From positions 1 through 63,511 of the forward strand of contig DYCF01000027.1 of NCBI GenBank assembly GCA_019418225.1: DNA of 63,511 bases. The letters run 5' to 3'. The position numbers were made by a program, and so were the translations under genes. Positions 16,269 through 25,943 of this stretch are shown one piece after another. How positions within the stretch are numbered: position 1 is the first letter of the stretch; the number at the start of each line of letters is the position of its first letter. The notes beneath the pieces were generated by a model, which searched no databases, was not told the DNA's origin, and saw nothing but the letters and a program-made list of their open reading frames with translations. The stretch is from Clostridiales bacterium. GTDB lineage: Bacteria; Bacillota; Clostridia; Lachnospirales; Cellulosilyticaceae.

Positions 16269-17972
16269 ATGAAGGATAATAGAGAATTACAAAAATTGCT
16301 GATGAGCTTAGATGGTAAAAGTTATGGTGCTTATAAAGAAATTAAGGGAAGTTATAAATTTGAAGATTATATTATTGAAGTACAGCATGTACAGGGAGAC
16401 CCTTTTGCAAGTCCATCTAAAATACGTGTGTTTATGGATTTAAATGTAGCAGGCATGCCAAAGGAGCTTGTAGCAACTAAAAATAGACGCATTGCAGTAG
16501 CAGATTTCCTAACAAGAAATTTCTCGGATAATATTGAGAAGTATTATGATGGCGTAAGGGGTTCAGGAAAAAGTGGTGTGATTACAATTGCACGTTGCAG
16601 TGCACAAATTTTAGAGAGAACAGCAGTTATTATTAATGAGAAGCAGATAGAAGTAAGATGCGAAGTAGGACTGCCAGCGGCTGGTAGAAGGGTACTTGGT
16701 AAGTCGGCGACTTATGTTTTATGTGAGGCATTACCTAAGATTGTAGAAGCATCTCTTTATTATAAAAGAATAGAAAGTAGTAAGTTACAACAACAGGTAG
16801 AATTAATGGAAGACCAAGCCTTTATTCGTGAAGAGCTTGTAAGAAGAGATTTAGTAGCCTTTGTGGCAAATGGGGCAATATTACCTAGAAAGAGTGGTAT
16901 TTCTGAAGCACCGCTTAAAAATGGGGTGCCATTTAAAAGCCCAGCTAGTTTAGAGATAGAAATGGTACTTCCTTTTAGAGGCAAGGTAAAGGGACTCGGT
17001 ATTCCAAAAGGTATTACGCTTATTGTAGGAGGAGGCTATCACGGTAAGTCAACTTTATTACAGGCAATTGAAAAAGGGGTATATAATCATATCCCAGGAG
17101 ATGGGAGAGAGCTTGTTATTACCCGCGAAGATGCTATGAAAATTCGTGCTGAAGATGGACGCAGTGTAGTGAATGTAAATATTAGTCCATTTATTAATAA
17201 CTTGCCAAATCATAAGGATACAGTAAGGTTTACAACTGAAAATGCTAGTGGGAGTACATCTCAGGCAACTAATGTCATGGAAGCTTTAGAAGCGGGAAGT
17301 AAAGTGTTACTTATAGATGAAGATACATCTGCAACAAACTTTATGATTCGTGATGGCCGCATGCAAAAATTGGTGGCTAAAGAAAAAGAACCTATTACAC
17401 CATTTATTGATAAGGTAGAGCAGCTCAAGACACAAAAAGATGTTTCAACGATTATGGTTGTAGGTGGTAGTGGTGATTATTTTGATGTAGCCGATCATGT
17501 TATTATGTTAGATGAATATTATTTAGAAGATGTGACAGATAAAGCAAAAACGATTGCAAGAGAAATGGGCGAAACAAGAACGCGTCAGTTAGGTGAAAGC
17601 TTTGGAGAAATTACAAGTCGTATTCCGCTTAAAAATAGTTTTCCAAAAGGTGAGAGGGATTCTAAGATTAAAACGAGAAGTTTAGAGACTATTACCTATG
17701 GCGAGAGTAGCATTGATTTAAGCTATGTGGAACAGCTGGTGGAATATAATCAGACGCATGCATTAGGTGCTATTTTAGAATATATGGCAAAAAATATTAT
17801 TGATGATAAACATAGTTTAAAAGAATGTACCCAAATACTTTATAAAAAGATTGAAAAAGAAGGGCTTACAGTACTTTCAGGCTGTAGCGGCTATTCTGGT
17901 AGTTTAGCGCTTCCAAGGACTTATGAGGTGTGCAGCATGATTAATCGTTATCGAAGACTTAAAACGAAATAA
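16269..17972 (+). CDS. Predicted ATPase of the ABC class (COG3044 type)
   Basis: A 567-aa cytoplasmic protein of the poorly understood ABC_ATPase family. The N-terminal domain (to about 230) has the conserved SYGAYKEIKGSY start and RGSGKSGVI. The nucleotide domain has the P-loop GGGYHGKSTLL at about residues 255-265, NISPFINNLP, an ASGSTSQATNVMEALE signature-like region and Walker B VLLIDEDTSATNFMIRD. A C-terminal helical domain follows. ATG at 16269 was chosen over GTG at 16260 because GGTGAGG then serves as RBS. A trypanosome homologue (MRB1590) has been linked to RNA editing; the bacterial role is unknown. MATE and TetR genes follow closely. Confidence 0.88.
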   Translation: MKDNRELQKLLMSLDGKSYGAYKEIKGSYKFEDYIIEVQHVQGDPFASPSKIRVFMDLNVAGMPKELVATKNRRIAVADFLTRNFSDNIEKYYDGVRGSGKSGVITIARCSAQILERTAVIINEKQIEVRCEVGLPAAGRRVLGKSATYVLCEALPKIVEASLYYKRIESSKLQQQVELMEDQAFIREELVRRDLVAFVANGAILPRKSGISEAPLKNGVPFKSPASLEIEMVLPFRGKVKGLGIPKGITLIVGGGYHGKSTLLQAIEKGVYNHIPGDGRELVITREDAMKIRAEDGRSVVNVNISPFINNLPNHKDTVRFTTENASGSTSQATNVMEALEAGSKVLLIDEDTSATNFMIRDGRMQKLVAKEKEPITPFIDKVEQLKTQKDVSTIMVVGGSGDYFDVADHVIMLDEYYLEDVTDKAKTIAREMGETRTRQLGESFGEITSRIPLKNSFPKGERDSKIKTRSLETITYGESSIDLSYVEQLVEYNQTHALGAILEYMAKNIIDDKHSLKECTQILYKKIEKEGLTVLSGCSGYSGSLALPRTYEVCSMINRYRRLKTK

Positions 17973-18000
17973 GAAATAAGATATTGAAATGGAGAGACAT

Positions 18001-19347
18001 ATGAAGGAAGCTAATAAGTCATTTTATAAGATGGTATTTGCCTTAGTTATGCCTATGGCAATACAGAATTTAATTAATACAGCCATTACTTCAGCAGACG
18101 TTATGATGTTAGGGAAGGTAGGAGAGACTGTATTATCAGCCTCTTCTCTGGCTGGACAGGTACAATTTATACTCACACTCTTTTTCTTTGGCATTACTTC
18201 AGGTGCCGCTGTTCTAACAGCCCAGTACTGGGGAAAAAGAGATATGCTGACCATTGAGAAAATCATGGGGATAGCTATGCGGTTTGCTATGATTGTAAGT
18301 ATTGTATTTACCGCCGCTGTACTATTATTTACAAGACCTATCATGCATATTTTTACGAAGGAAGTAAATGTTATAGATGAGGGTGTTAAATACTTAAGAA
18401 TCATTGCTTTTTCGTATGTACCAATTGCTATAACAATGGTATATCTTAATATTATGCGTAGTGTAGAGAAGGTTGTGATTTCTACTATTGTATATTCTAA
18501 TTCGTTACTTCTAAATGTTACGCTTAATGCTCTTTTGATATTTGGCGTAGGGCCTTTCCCTAAATTAGGCATTCAAGGGGCAGCTATAGCGACACTTATA
18601 ACACGTATTGTGGAACTTATTATTGTAATGATTTATGCGAAGAAAATTAATAAAGTTATTACCTTTAGATTTAGAGATTTATTTGTAAGAGATAAATTGC
18701 TTATAAAAGACTTTCTCAAATATGCTTCCCCAGTTATTGCAAATGAACTTTTATGGGGGGCAGCTTGTTCAACAAATGCCATTGTCATTGGGCATATTGG
18801 TAGCTCAGTTGTAGCAGCAAATTCAGTAGCACAAGTAACAAGGCAGTTAGCGATGGTTGTAGCCTTCGGAATAGCCAATGCAGCAGCTATTGTAATCGGT
18901 AAGACGATTGGTGAAAATAATGAGAAACTGGCAGAAGAATATGGCAAGCGATTTTTACGCCTTAGTATTTATGCAGGGATGTTAGGTGCAGTAGTTGTTT
19001 TAGGTGTAAGACCTATTGTGATGAATGTATTAACATTATCAGAGGAGGCAAAAGGCTATTTATCTATGATGATGATGATTATGTCTTACTTTACTTTTGC
19101 ACAGTCTATTAATACAACCCTTGTAGTAGGTGTCTTTAGAGCAGGTGGGGATACTAAGTTCGGGCTTATTATAGATGTAACGACAATGTGGGGTGGTTCT
19201 ATTTTATTAGGTGCACTTGCTGCCTTTGTTTTAAAATGGCCAGTAACGATTGTATACATATTGTTAATGTGTGATGAAATTATAAAACTACCTCTAACAT
19301 ATTGGCGTTATAAGAGTAAAAAATGGCTTTGCAATGTTACAAGATAA
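18001..19347 (+). CDS. MATE family efflux transporter
   Basis: A 448-aa membrane protein with twelve predicted helices, probably a cation-coupled multidrug or metabolite exporter. The N-lobe has VMPMAIQNLINTAITSADVMMLG and the C-lobe has YASPVIANELLWG and NAAAIVIGKTIGE, all characteristic of MATE proteins. ATG at 18001 was taken over 17989 because GGAGAG lies 3-8 nt upstream. It begins 28 nt after the ABC-class ATPase stop and is followed 28 nt later by a TetR gene, so the three may form one operon. Confidence 0.92.
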   Translation: MKEANKSFYKMVFALVMPMAIQNLINTAITSADVMMLGKVGETVLSASSLAGQVQFILTLFFFGITSGAAVLTAQYWGKRDMLTIEKIMGIAMRFAMIVSIVFTAAVLLFTRPIMHIFTKEVNVIDEGVKYLRIIAFSYVPIAITMVYLNIMRSVEKVVISTIVYSNSLLLNVTLNALLIFGVGPFPKLGIQGAAIATLITRIVELIIVMIYAKKINKVITFRFRDLFVRDKLLIKDFLKYASPVIANELLWGAACSTNAIVIGHIGSSVVAANSVAQVTRQLAMVVAFGIANAAAIVIGKTIGENNEKLAEEYGKRFLRLSIYAGMLGAVVVLGVRPIVMNVLTLSEEAKGYLSMMMMIMSYFTFAQSINTTLVVGVFRAGGDTKFGLIIDVTTMWGGSILLGALAAFVLKWPVTIVYILLMCDEIIKLPLTYWRYKSKKWLCNVTR

Positions 19348-19375
19348 ATAAGATGATTAGTGTAAGGAGGAACAA

Positions 19376-19930
19376 ATGAGTAAAAGAGATGCAAAAGACA
19401 TATTAGTCCAAAGCTTTAAAGCGCTTTTACAGGAACATGCTTTTGATAAAATTACAGTAAAGATGATTACAGACCGTGCAGGTGTCATTCGTTCCACCTT
19501 TTATCATCACTTTATAGATAAATATGAAGTAGTAGAATATATTTGTAAAGAAGAAGTGTTTAACTTGGCTGAAAAGCTTATTAGCCAAGGAAAACCTATT
19601 GAAGCCATTAGGCTGATGTTTATTCAGATAGAAGCTAATAAGGCGTTCTTTATGAAAATTGTAAAAATAGAAGGACAAAATGATTTTGAAGAAATTTTTT
19701 ATACTAATTTTTTGAGATTATTTATAAAAAACTTTAAAGTGTTTGGCGATGAGGATAAGCATCATAACAGCATTTTAAAACCCAGTACTGTTGCCATGTA
19801 TTATGCGAAAGGATTAACCTTTGTTGTAAAAGTATGGTTAGGAACAGGGATGTTAATTGGTGCAGAAGAAGCAGCGCAAAATTATTTAACCCTTGTAACA
19901 CATTCAATAGAAGATATATTCCATAAATAA
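19376..19930 (+). CDS. TetR family transcriptional regulator
   Basis: A 184-aa regulator with an N-terminal helix-turn-helix (DAKDILVQSF, ITVKMITDRAGVIRSTFYHHF at about residues 24-44, then DKYEVVEYI), followed by a helical ligand/dimer domain. FYHHF is typical of the DhaS/AcrR-like subgroup. It is 28 nt after the MATE gene with AAGGAGG, so it probably controls that pump. It is also the only TetR protein in the window, so it is a possible but unproven partner for the TetR-type operators at 47490-47536. Confidence 0.9.
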   Translation: MSKRDAKDILVQSFKALLQEHAFDKITVKMITDRAGVIRSTFYHHFIDKYEVVEYICKEEVFNLAEKLISQGKPIEAIRLMFIQIEANKAFFMKIVKIEGQNDFEEIFYTNFLRLFIKNFKVFGDEDKHHNSILKPSTVAMYYAKGLTFVVKVWLGTGMLIGAEEAAQNYLTLVTHSIEDIFHK

Positions 19931-19955
19931 AGAGAGTGCCTGAGGCACTCTCTTT
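19929..19955. terminator. Bidirectional terminator
   Basis: AAAGAGAGTGCC and GGCACTCTCTTT form a perfect 12-bp stem with a 3-nt loop, with A- and T-runs on either side. It overlaps the stop codons of the converging TetR and TraX genes. Confidence 0.92.
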
Positions 19956-20625
19956 ATTTATAAACATATTTGAAAAGATAGATAAAATATAAAGTAAGTA
20001 AATGCGCTGGATAAAAAATATAAAATATATATTTAAGTGAAATGCCGCGTTTACCATTGTAGAGTGCAATAGGAAGAATTGCTAAAGCACCGAAACATTG
20101 TATGCCTTTAGCAAGGAAGTTTAGGAAAACAAATCCTAAGGCAAGAATAAGGAAGTTATGATGTATGCTATAGAGATAAATAAGAACAATCATGGCAACA
20201 CCGAATACCCCATAATCCACCTGGCATTTTAAAGCTAGAAAAGCACCTACGGCAAATATCATAAGCTGAATAAATGGACGTTCTTGAAAATTTTTAAATC
20301 CAATAAGTACTAAGAGTCCTATAAGTAGTGTAAAGAAGACATTTTGATGATAGGGATAAAAGGGAACGTGATAGATTGCTAAATCAAAAGGAACCTCTGA
20401 GATAAGTGCAAAGAGACCTAAGCGTAAGGCATAGCTGTACACATTATGAGTATGTAGAAAGCCTTCTACTAATAAAAAACAAAAAATAGGGAAAGCAAGT
20501 CTCCCAATAATTCTTAGAAAAACATATTGTGGAAACAAAATTCCCCCGATATGGTCAATCAACATAGTAATAATAGCAATAATCTTGAGTGTACTACCAC
20601 TTATTCCAATTTTCTGCGATAACAT
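19954..20625 (-). CDS. TraX family membrane protein
   Basis: A 223-aa polytopic protein of the TraX family. The N-terminal STLKIIAIITMLIDHIG, the FLRIIGRLAFPIFCFLLVEG helix and the SEVPFDLA segment are hallmark motifs; about seven helices are predicted. In F plasmids TraX acetylates pilin, but chromosomal Firmicute homologues are common and their role is unknown; they are thought to be acyltransferase-like. The start at 20625 was chosen over 20643 because GGGAGG lies 6 nt upstream on the minus strand. The next gene on the minus strand is a CmpB-like protein. Confidence 0.85.
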   Translation of the reverse strand: MLSQKIGISGSTLKIIAIITMLIDHIGGILFPQYVFLRIIGRLAFPIFCFLLVEGFLHTHNVYSYALRLGLFALISEVPFDLAIYHVPFYPYHQNVFFTLLIGLLVLIGFKNFQERPFIQLMIFAVGAFLALKCQVDYGVFGVAMIVLIYLYSIHHNFLILALGFVFLNFLAKGIQCFGALAILPIALYNGKRGISLKYIFYIFYPAHLLTLYFIYLFKYVYK

Positions 20626-20694
20626 CTCGAACCTCCCATACAAAAGACTAGTAACATGTTTCTAGTATAAGTCATTTCACAAAAAATGGATAGT

Positions 20695-21108
20695 TTAAAG
20701 ATGATAGTGAGGTTTTGGTTCATGAAATAATTTCCACCTAATAAAGTCATCTGCGAATATGCCAAGAGGAGATAAAAAGAACCAAATGATAGAGAAAGGC
20801 AGACAGACTTGTCCCATAAGGTTAAAAGGAAGATGGCTATAATCCCAAATATTAAGACCTAAGTAAACATTGAGGAGCAGGCCACTTAAAAATTCTAATA
20901 CTGTGATGATTAATGCAGAAATAAACATTTGAAGAATAAGGGAGGTTTCGAAACCTAAAATATTATTAATAAGTCCCATTAAAACAAAACAAATACCACC
21001 TAAAATGCCCATTGTCCAATGTGTATGGCCTCTATAAAGTATTTCAATGAGCAGATAACTAAGGCCACCAGTACAGAAAAGTACAAGATATTTTAAAAGC
21101 TGTCTCAT
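20695..21108 (-). CDS. Putative ABC-transporter-type membrane protein (CmpB family)
   Basis: A 137-aa four-helix membrane protein of the family named ABC_trans_CmpB (PF06541). The motif EFLSGLLLNVYLGLNIWDYS followed by FNLMGQVCLPFSIIWFFL is characteristic. The start at 21108 was chosen because AAAGGA precedes it at a proper distance; the longer frame to 21150 has no RBS. Despite the family name no transport role is established. It probably lies upstream of traX in a minus-strand unit, with a 69-nt gap. Confidence 0.82.
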   Translation of the reverse strand: MRQLLKYLVLFCTGGLSYLLIEILYRGHTHWTMGILGGICFVLMGLINNILGFETSLILQMFISALIITVLEFLSGLLLNVYLGLNIWDYSHLPFNLMGQVCLPFSIIWFFLSPLGIFADDFIRWKLFHEPKPHYHL

Positions 21109-21274
21109 AGGTAAATCCTTTCTATAGATTGCTTGAAGTGTCAGTATCATTAGTCCTAGTATGTCTAAAAATACAAACTTTATGTGTCAAAAAACTTATA
21201 CTAAGAGACAAAAATGCCGATACATTAAAGAAATACTATAAGAAAATATGACGTAAAAAGGAGGATTTACCTAT

Positions 21275-21901
21275 ATGACGAGGCGAAGATGGATGAACTG
21301 CTTAAGTAGTGCAGTGCTCGTTTTAGCAGCACCAATTATGGCACAAACGACACCGACAATAGCAGATACACAAATCCAAATAACAACAAGCTTAGAATTT
21401 CAAAGTAACAATACGTACATAAGACCGATTAATGTAGCGGCAGAAGTAATCTCTCCTTTTGGAGACTTAAGAAATGGCTATACACACCAGGGCACTGACC
21501 TAAGATTGCCAATCGGAACACCTATCTACGCTGTAGCCGATGCCACAGTAATTAAAGCAGCCCCAGATTCAAAAGGTGTGGATGCAGGTGGCGGGCATAT
21601 AATTATGTTAGACCATGGCGGTGGCATTCAGACATGGTATATGCATTTAGATGCCTATGCAGTAAATCTTGGCGACAAAGTAACTAAAGGGCAAATTATA
21701 GGATTTTCGGGTAATAGTGGTGAGAGTACAACACCGCATTTACATTTTGAATATCGTGTAAATCAAATACCGATAGACCCAAGTTTTATTTTAAATCAGG
21801 AACAAAATGTAAATGATGTAAATAATGTAAATGAAAGTTTAACACAAGTAGAGCAGGAACTTATTAGCTTGAATGAGCCTTTTGTTGTCATACAATCTTA
21901 A
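21275..21901 (+). CDS. Secreted M23 family metallopeptidase
   Basis: A 208-aa exported zinc endopeptidase that probably cuts peptidoglycan cross-links. The signal peptide (MTRRRWMNCLSSAVLVLAAP) probably ends after APIMAQ. The LytM/M23 domain covers about residues 58-170: HQGTD (zinc ligands), GGGHIIMLDHGGGIQTWYMH, and HLHFE with PHLHFEYR. The end carries an Asn/Val-rich tail. The RBS is AAAGGAGG. It is a single gene on the plus strand divergent from the CmpB-like gene. Confidence 0.92.
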   Translation: MTRRRWMNCLSSAVLVLAAPIMAQTTPTIADTQIQITTSLEFQSNNTYIRPINVAAEVISPFGDLRNGYTHQGTDLRLPIGTPIYAVADATVIKAAPDSKGVDAGGGHIIMLDHGGGIQTWYMHLDAYAVNLGDKVTKGQIIGFSGNSGESTTPHLHFEYRVNQIPIDPSFILNQEQNVNDVNNVNESLTQVEQELISLNEPFVVIQS

Positions 21902-22041
21902 AAAAAGTTAATTCCCAGTAAAAAAGTAGGAAAAAACGGAATTTGTATCTAGACTTCCTAAGTGAGATGTATTATTATTATGAAATAGCTTTCACAAGAA
22001 GCAAATAGACTTAATCATTTTGGCGACATGGAGGACTAGAA

Positions 22042-23421
22042 ATGGGACAAAGTACTTTTTTAACAGAGTTCTTATTACTGAGTAACTTAAAAACAGTAAT
22101 GTTTATAGCTGTACTTATAGGGTTGTTTGTTGTAATTCATATGATGGAAAAGCGTAAAGTGAAATTTTCTATTCGTATGATTACAGGAACAGTCATTGGT
22201 TTAGTATTAGGTGTACTTATTCAGCTTGTAGCGGGATTTCCTGAAGTACCAGGAGATGTACAATGGCTGAAAGAAGTCAGCAGCTGGTATGGCCTTGTAG
22301 GAAATGGCTTTATGGATTTACTTAAAATGTTAGTAGTACCGCTTGTATTTTTATCAATCACTCGTGTGATTATGAATATGCAGGGAGATAATTTAGGAAA
22401 ACTAACAGCAAAATCAATTGGTATGCTTTTAGGAACAACACTTATTGCAGCGTTTATTGGAATCTTTATTGGAAATCTCTTTGATTTTCAAGCAGGAATG
22501 CAAATTGTAGGTGAAGAAGCACAAATCCGAGAAATGAGTTCTATTGTAGAAACATTTAGAGGACTTCTGCCTTCTAATCCAGTAAAGGCTATGGCAGATG
22601 CCAATATCGTAGCAGTGGTAATATTTGCAAGCTTCATAGGTGTAGCGATTAGACGTATGAGCAAAAAGCATGGTGAAACTATTGAACCATTTGTAAAGTG
22701 GATAGAAGCTTTTTATAAAATTATTTTAAGTGTAGCTATGACAATTATTAAATTTATGCCATATGCAGTAATTGCCTTACTCGCAAATACAATTACAGCT
22801 AGAGGTATTGGTGCATTAGCTTCTGTATTTAAATTTATAATCGCTATATATATAGCCATAGCTATTATGTTTGTAGTGCATTTAATTATTGCAGCATTAA
22901 ATGGTATTAATCCAATTGCTTATCTAAAAGCTGTAACGGAACCTTTAGTATTAGCATTTACTTCACGTTCAAGTTTAGGAACATTACCAGTTACTATTGA
23001 AACACTTCATCAAAAAGTTGGTGTAGAAGAAGGTGTAGCTAGCTTTGTAGGAAGCTTGGGTGCGAATATGGGTATGAATGGTTGTGCGGGTATTTATCCA
23101 GCTATCGTGACAATTATGTTAGCGCAAATAACAGGAACACCGATGGACTTAAGTTTCTACATCATGTTAGTCATTGTAATTACCATTAGTTCATTAGGGA
23201 TTGCAGGCCTTCCTGGTTCTGCAACGATTGCTGTATCAGTAGTTGTTGCAGGGATGGGAATGGGTGCATACTTCCCACTTATTGGTGGTGTAATTGCTAT
23301 TGACCCAATTATTGATATGGGAAGAACAATGCTCAACGTAAGCGGAACACTTATTAGTGCAACAACAGTTGCAAATACGAGTGGTCAAATAGATAAAAGC
23401 GTTCTGAGAAGAAAGAAGTAA
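22042..23421 (+). CDS. Dicarboxylate/amino acid:cation symporter (DAACS; TcyP-like)
   Basis: A 459-aa secondary transporter with the DAACS fold. Signature segments are FMDLLKMLVVPLVFLSI, the serine-rich hairpin AFTSRSSLGTLPVTIE (HP1), GANMGMNGCAGIYPA (transmembrane 7 motif) and the GLPGSATIAVSVVVAG HP2 region. The overall arrangement, with WYGLVGNGFMDLLKM after the third helix, resembles L-cystine importers such as TcyP more than glutamate carriers, but the substrate is not certain. The RBS GGAGG is close to the ATG. No terminator was seen directly after it. Confidence 0.85.
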   Translation: MGQSTFLTEFLLLSNLKTVMFIAVLIGLFVVIHMMEKRKVKFSIRMITGTVIGLVLGVLIQLVAGFPEVPGDVQWLKEVSSWYGLVGNGFMDLLKMLVVPLVFLSITRVIMNMQGDNLGKLTAKSIGMLLGTTLIAAFIGIFIGNLFDFQAGMQIVGEEAQIREMSSIVETFRGLLPSNPVKAMADANIVAVVIFASFIGVAIRRMSKKHGETIEPFVKWIEAFYKIILSVAMTIIKFMPYAVIALLANTITARGIGALASVFKFIIAIYIAIAIMFVVHLIIAALNGINPIAYLKAVTEPLVLAFTSRSSLGTLPVTIETLHQKVGVEEGVASFVGSLGANMGMNGCAGIYPAIVTIMLAQITGTPMDLSFYIMLVIVITISSLGIAGLPGSATIAVSVVVAGMGMGAYFPLIGGVIAIDPIIDMGRTMLNVSGTLISATTVANTSGQIDKSVLRRKK

Positions 23422-23496
23422 TGTAATTTGATTTAATGTCAGTATAATTCAGCTGTGGCGGTCACATACTAGCATATATAAGTTAGAGAAAGGGAT

Positions 23497-23949
23497 ATGA
23501 AGGCTATGAAATATGTTGTATTATCACCTCATAATAAGCTAATATGTTTTGATCATAGTTCACAAGTTGAAGAATATTGCTTAGAAAAAGATAATCAGGC
23601 ACTGAATGGATATTGTGATGATCAGGAATTTACTTATGAAACAATGACACCTGTAGAAATAGGCTATACCTATGTTGCTTCTGTAGCGGAACAAGGTGGA
23701 TGCAAGATTTATGAAACAAGGCAAGTGCTAGATAAGATGAATGAATTGCAAGTAGAGGCAGAACTTATTGATAGAGTAAATAATATATTTAATGATCGTA
23801 GATTAAATAATGAAATAGATTGCCCATCTTATTTAGAGGATGTATTGATGGAAGTTACACCTATACCAGCTTCATGTATGACAGATGGCGTATATATTAT
23901 GGATAATGTAGATTCAGCAAGTGATGAAAGAAATAATTCAGGCGTATAA
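23497..23949 (+). CDS. Hypothetical protein, 150 aa
   Basis: Not recognised. An acidic, soluble protein with a strand-rich N terminus (MKYVVLSPHNKLICFDH) and a central helical part containing YETRQVLDKMNELQVEAELIDR, split here by normal residues. No signal peptide or membrane helix; six cysteines are scattered. RBS AAAGGG lies 4 nt before the ATG. A strong terminator follows immediately, so this is probably a real gene. No function is proposed. Confidence 0.7.
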   Translation: MKAMKYVVLSPHNKLICFDHSSQVEEYCLEKDNQALNGYCDDQEFTYETMTPVEIGYTYVASVAEQGGCKIYETRQVLDKMNELQVEAELIDRVNNIFNDRRLNNEIDCPSYLEDVLMEVTPIPASCMTDGVYIMDNVDSASDERNNSGV

Positions 23950-23992
23950 AAAGGACGTTGACACCCTAGTAGGGATGTCAACGTCCTTTTTA
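23948..23992 (+). terminator. Intrinsic terminator
   Basis: AAAAGGACGTTGACA and TGTCAACGTCCTTTT form a 15-bp stem with an inner CC/GG pair and a T-run. Confidence 0.93.
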
Positions 23993-24092
23993 TTTTTCTA
24001 TATTTGACTATGAATATATGGTATGTTAAAGTTTAAAATGTATTTAAAATTTTAAAAAATAAAATATTTTACTATATTCCTGGAGGGAGAAA

Positions 24093-25640
24093 ATGAAGCA
24101 AGTATTAGGGGATTTTTTAGATGAGGTGTGTGATAAATATAGTCAAAATGAATGTATATATTTTCCAACAACAGGAGCAACTTATACATATGAAATGTTC
24201 CGTCAGTATGTATGTGATGTTGAAAAGGGACTAGTTGCATTAGGCCTCAACAAAGGTGATTTAATCGCCATTAAGTCGAGTAATACTCCAGAGTGGCTTG
24301 CTATGCAATGGGCAGGATTTAAGTTAGGAATTATTGTAGTGGGTTTAAATGCTGGATTAACACCAGTAGAAGTAGCACATGCCATGAAGCATACAGGAGC
24401 AAGAATATTATTTACAGATGATATGAATTATATAATAGGTAAAGAAAAAGATTATCGTGTAATCATATGGGAATATGCAAACCAATTTATCATTGATTTA
24501 GGAAAGACAATTGAAACGGCTACAATTGAAGAACGTAATATGACTGTAACGGCTATGGATCCAGCTTTAATTTTATTTACCTCAGGAACAACTAGTGAAC
24601 CTAAGGCAGTATTAATGAAGCATAGTGCTATTTTAAGTGCCATTGCGGCCTATAATAAGACTTTATCTTATAAACAGGCAGATGCGAACCAACAAGATAA
24701 TGCACTCGTTTGTACACCTTTAGCACATATGATGGGGTGTTTATATGGGATTATGCCGGTTCTGGCATTTGGTGGAAAAATTACTTTAGTAGAGAAGTTT
24801 AAAACGAATACAGTATTAGAGATTATAGAAAAAGAGCGTTGCACTATTTTTAATGGGGTCCCCACGATGTTTTTATTTTTGCTAGATGAATATAGGGACT
24901 ATGATATAAGTTCGCTTCGGACAGGATTAATTGCAGGCTCTTATGTAGCGACTAAACTTTATAAGCGTATTACTGAAGAGTTAGGCATGGGGGAACTTTT
25001 ACAAGCTTTTGGTCAAACAGAAACGTTAGCAGCAACAGGCATTAGTATGAAGGACCCTTGGGAGAAGCGTATGTGTACGACAGGAAAAGCATTAGAAAAT
25101 GTAGAGATTAAGATAATCAGTCCTGAAAACAAAGACGGAAAAGAAATTATATTAGGGCCTAATGAACGAGGAGAAATTTTAATTCGTAGTCCTTACTGTA
25201 TGATGGAATATTTAAAGAATGAAACGGCAACCAAGAAAACTATTAATAAAGAAGGCTGGGTACATACAGGTGATTTGGGATATTTAGATGAGGAGGGGTA
25301 TTTATATATTAAATCAAGATTGAAAGATATCATCATTAAGGGGGGCGAAAATATATGCCCTGCTGAAATAGAAGATGCATTAGTGCAAATGGAAGAAATA
25401 AAAGAGGCAGTAGTTGTAGGTGTACCAGATGTTTATAAGACAGAGGAAATATGTGCATTTGTAGTACCTGAAGATGAAGAGCCCTTACATATAGAGCAGA
25501 TTAAACGCGCATTAAGGAAAGGTTTAGCTAAGTATAAAATTCCTAAGTATATTATTCGTATAGGACGTTTTCCTAAAACAAATAGTGGAAAGGTCAAGAA
25601 GGAAGAATTGAAAAGCTTATATAGTATATTAGCGCAATGA
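24093..25640 (+). CDS. AMP-forming acyl-CoA synthetase/ligase
   Basis: A 515-aa adenylating enzyme of the ANL superfamily that probably activates a fatty or other carboxylic acid to its CoA thioester. Core motifs are LFTSGTTSEPKAV (P-loop, residue about 160), QAFGQTETLAATG, WVHTGDLGYLDEEG and the hinge/C-terminal DIIIKGGENICPAEIE with the catalytic lysine in NSGKVKKEEL. The P-loop has Ser where Gly is usual (TTSEPK instead of TTGxPK), a slight deviation. RBS GGAGGG. It is a single gene; the acyl substrate cannot be inferred. Confidence 0.88.
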   Translation: MKQVLGDFLDEVCDKYSQNECIYFPTTGATYTYEMFRQYVCDVEKGLVALGLNKGDLIAIKSSNTPEWLAMQWAGFKLGIIVVGLNAGLTPVEVAHAMKHTGARILFTDDMNYIIGKEKDYRVIIWEYANQFIIDLGKTIETATIEERNMTVTAMDPALILFTSGTTSEPKAVLMKHSAILSAIAAYNKTLSYKQADANQQDNALVCTPLAHMMGCLYGIMPVLAFGGKITLVEKFKTNTVLEIIEKERCTIFNGVPTMFLFLLDEYRDYDISSLRTGLIAGSYVATKLYKRITEELGMGELLQAFGQTETLAATGISMKDPWEKRMCTTGKALENVEIKIISPENKDGKEIILGPNERGEILIRSPYCMMEYLKNETATKKTINKEGWVHTGDLGYLDEEGYLYIKSRLKDIIIKGGENICPAEIEDALVQMEEIKEAVVVGVPDVYKTEEICAFVVPEDEEPLHIEQIKRALRKGLAKYKIPKYIIRIGRFPKTNSGKVKKEELKSLYSILAQ

Positions 25641-25943
25641 TTTAAGTGACCTAAAATACTAAAAAAATATTAATTAGAAATGTAGATTAAATAATAAAAA
25701 AATAATGGTTAAAAAAGAGATAGAATGATGAGAATGTAGCATTAAGAAGGGCATTACATCAAGAGAATTTGAAGTTGATTATAAATAAAATTCAGAAATT
25801 ATTATTAAAAATAAAAAATATTTATAATAGTAAAAATACAACAAAAATTTCGTATTTTAAAATGGTTAGGGTTACGCTATAATGATGCGTAGTAAGGCGA
25901 ATTATTAAAAAAATAGGACGATAGATAGGAAAGGAGTCAAAAA
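25641..25943 (+). other. AT-rich intergenic region with pckG promoter
   Basis: 303 nt of very AT-rich DNA without a gene. A TATAAT at 25878-25883 with a weak TTTTAA 17 nt upstream is the best promoter candidate for pckG. No terminator is clear for the preceding acyl-CoA ligase gene. Confidence 0.45.
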
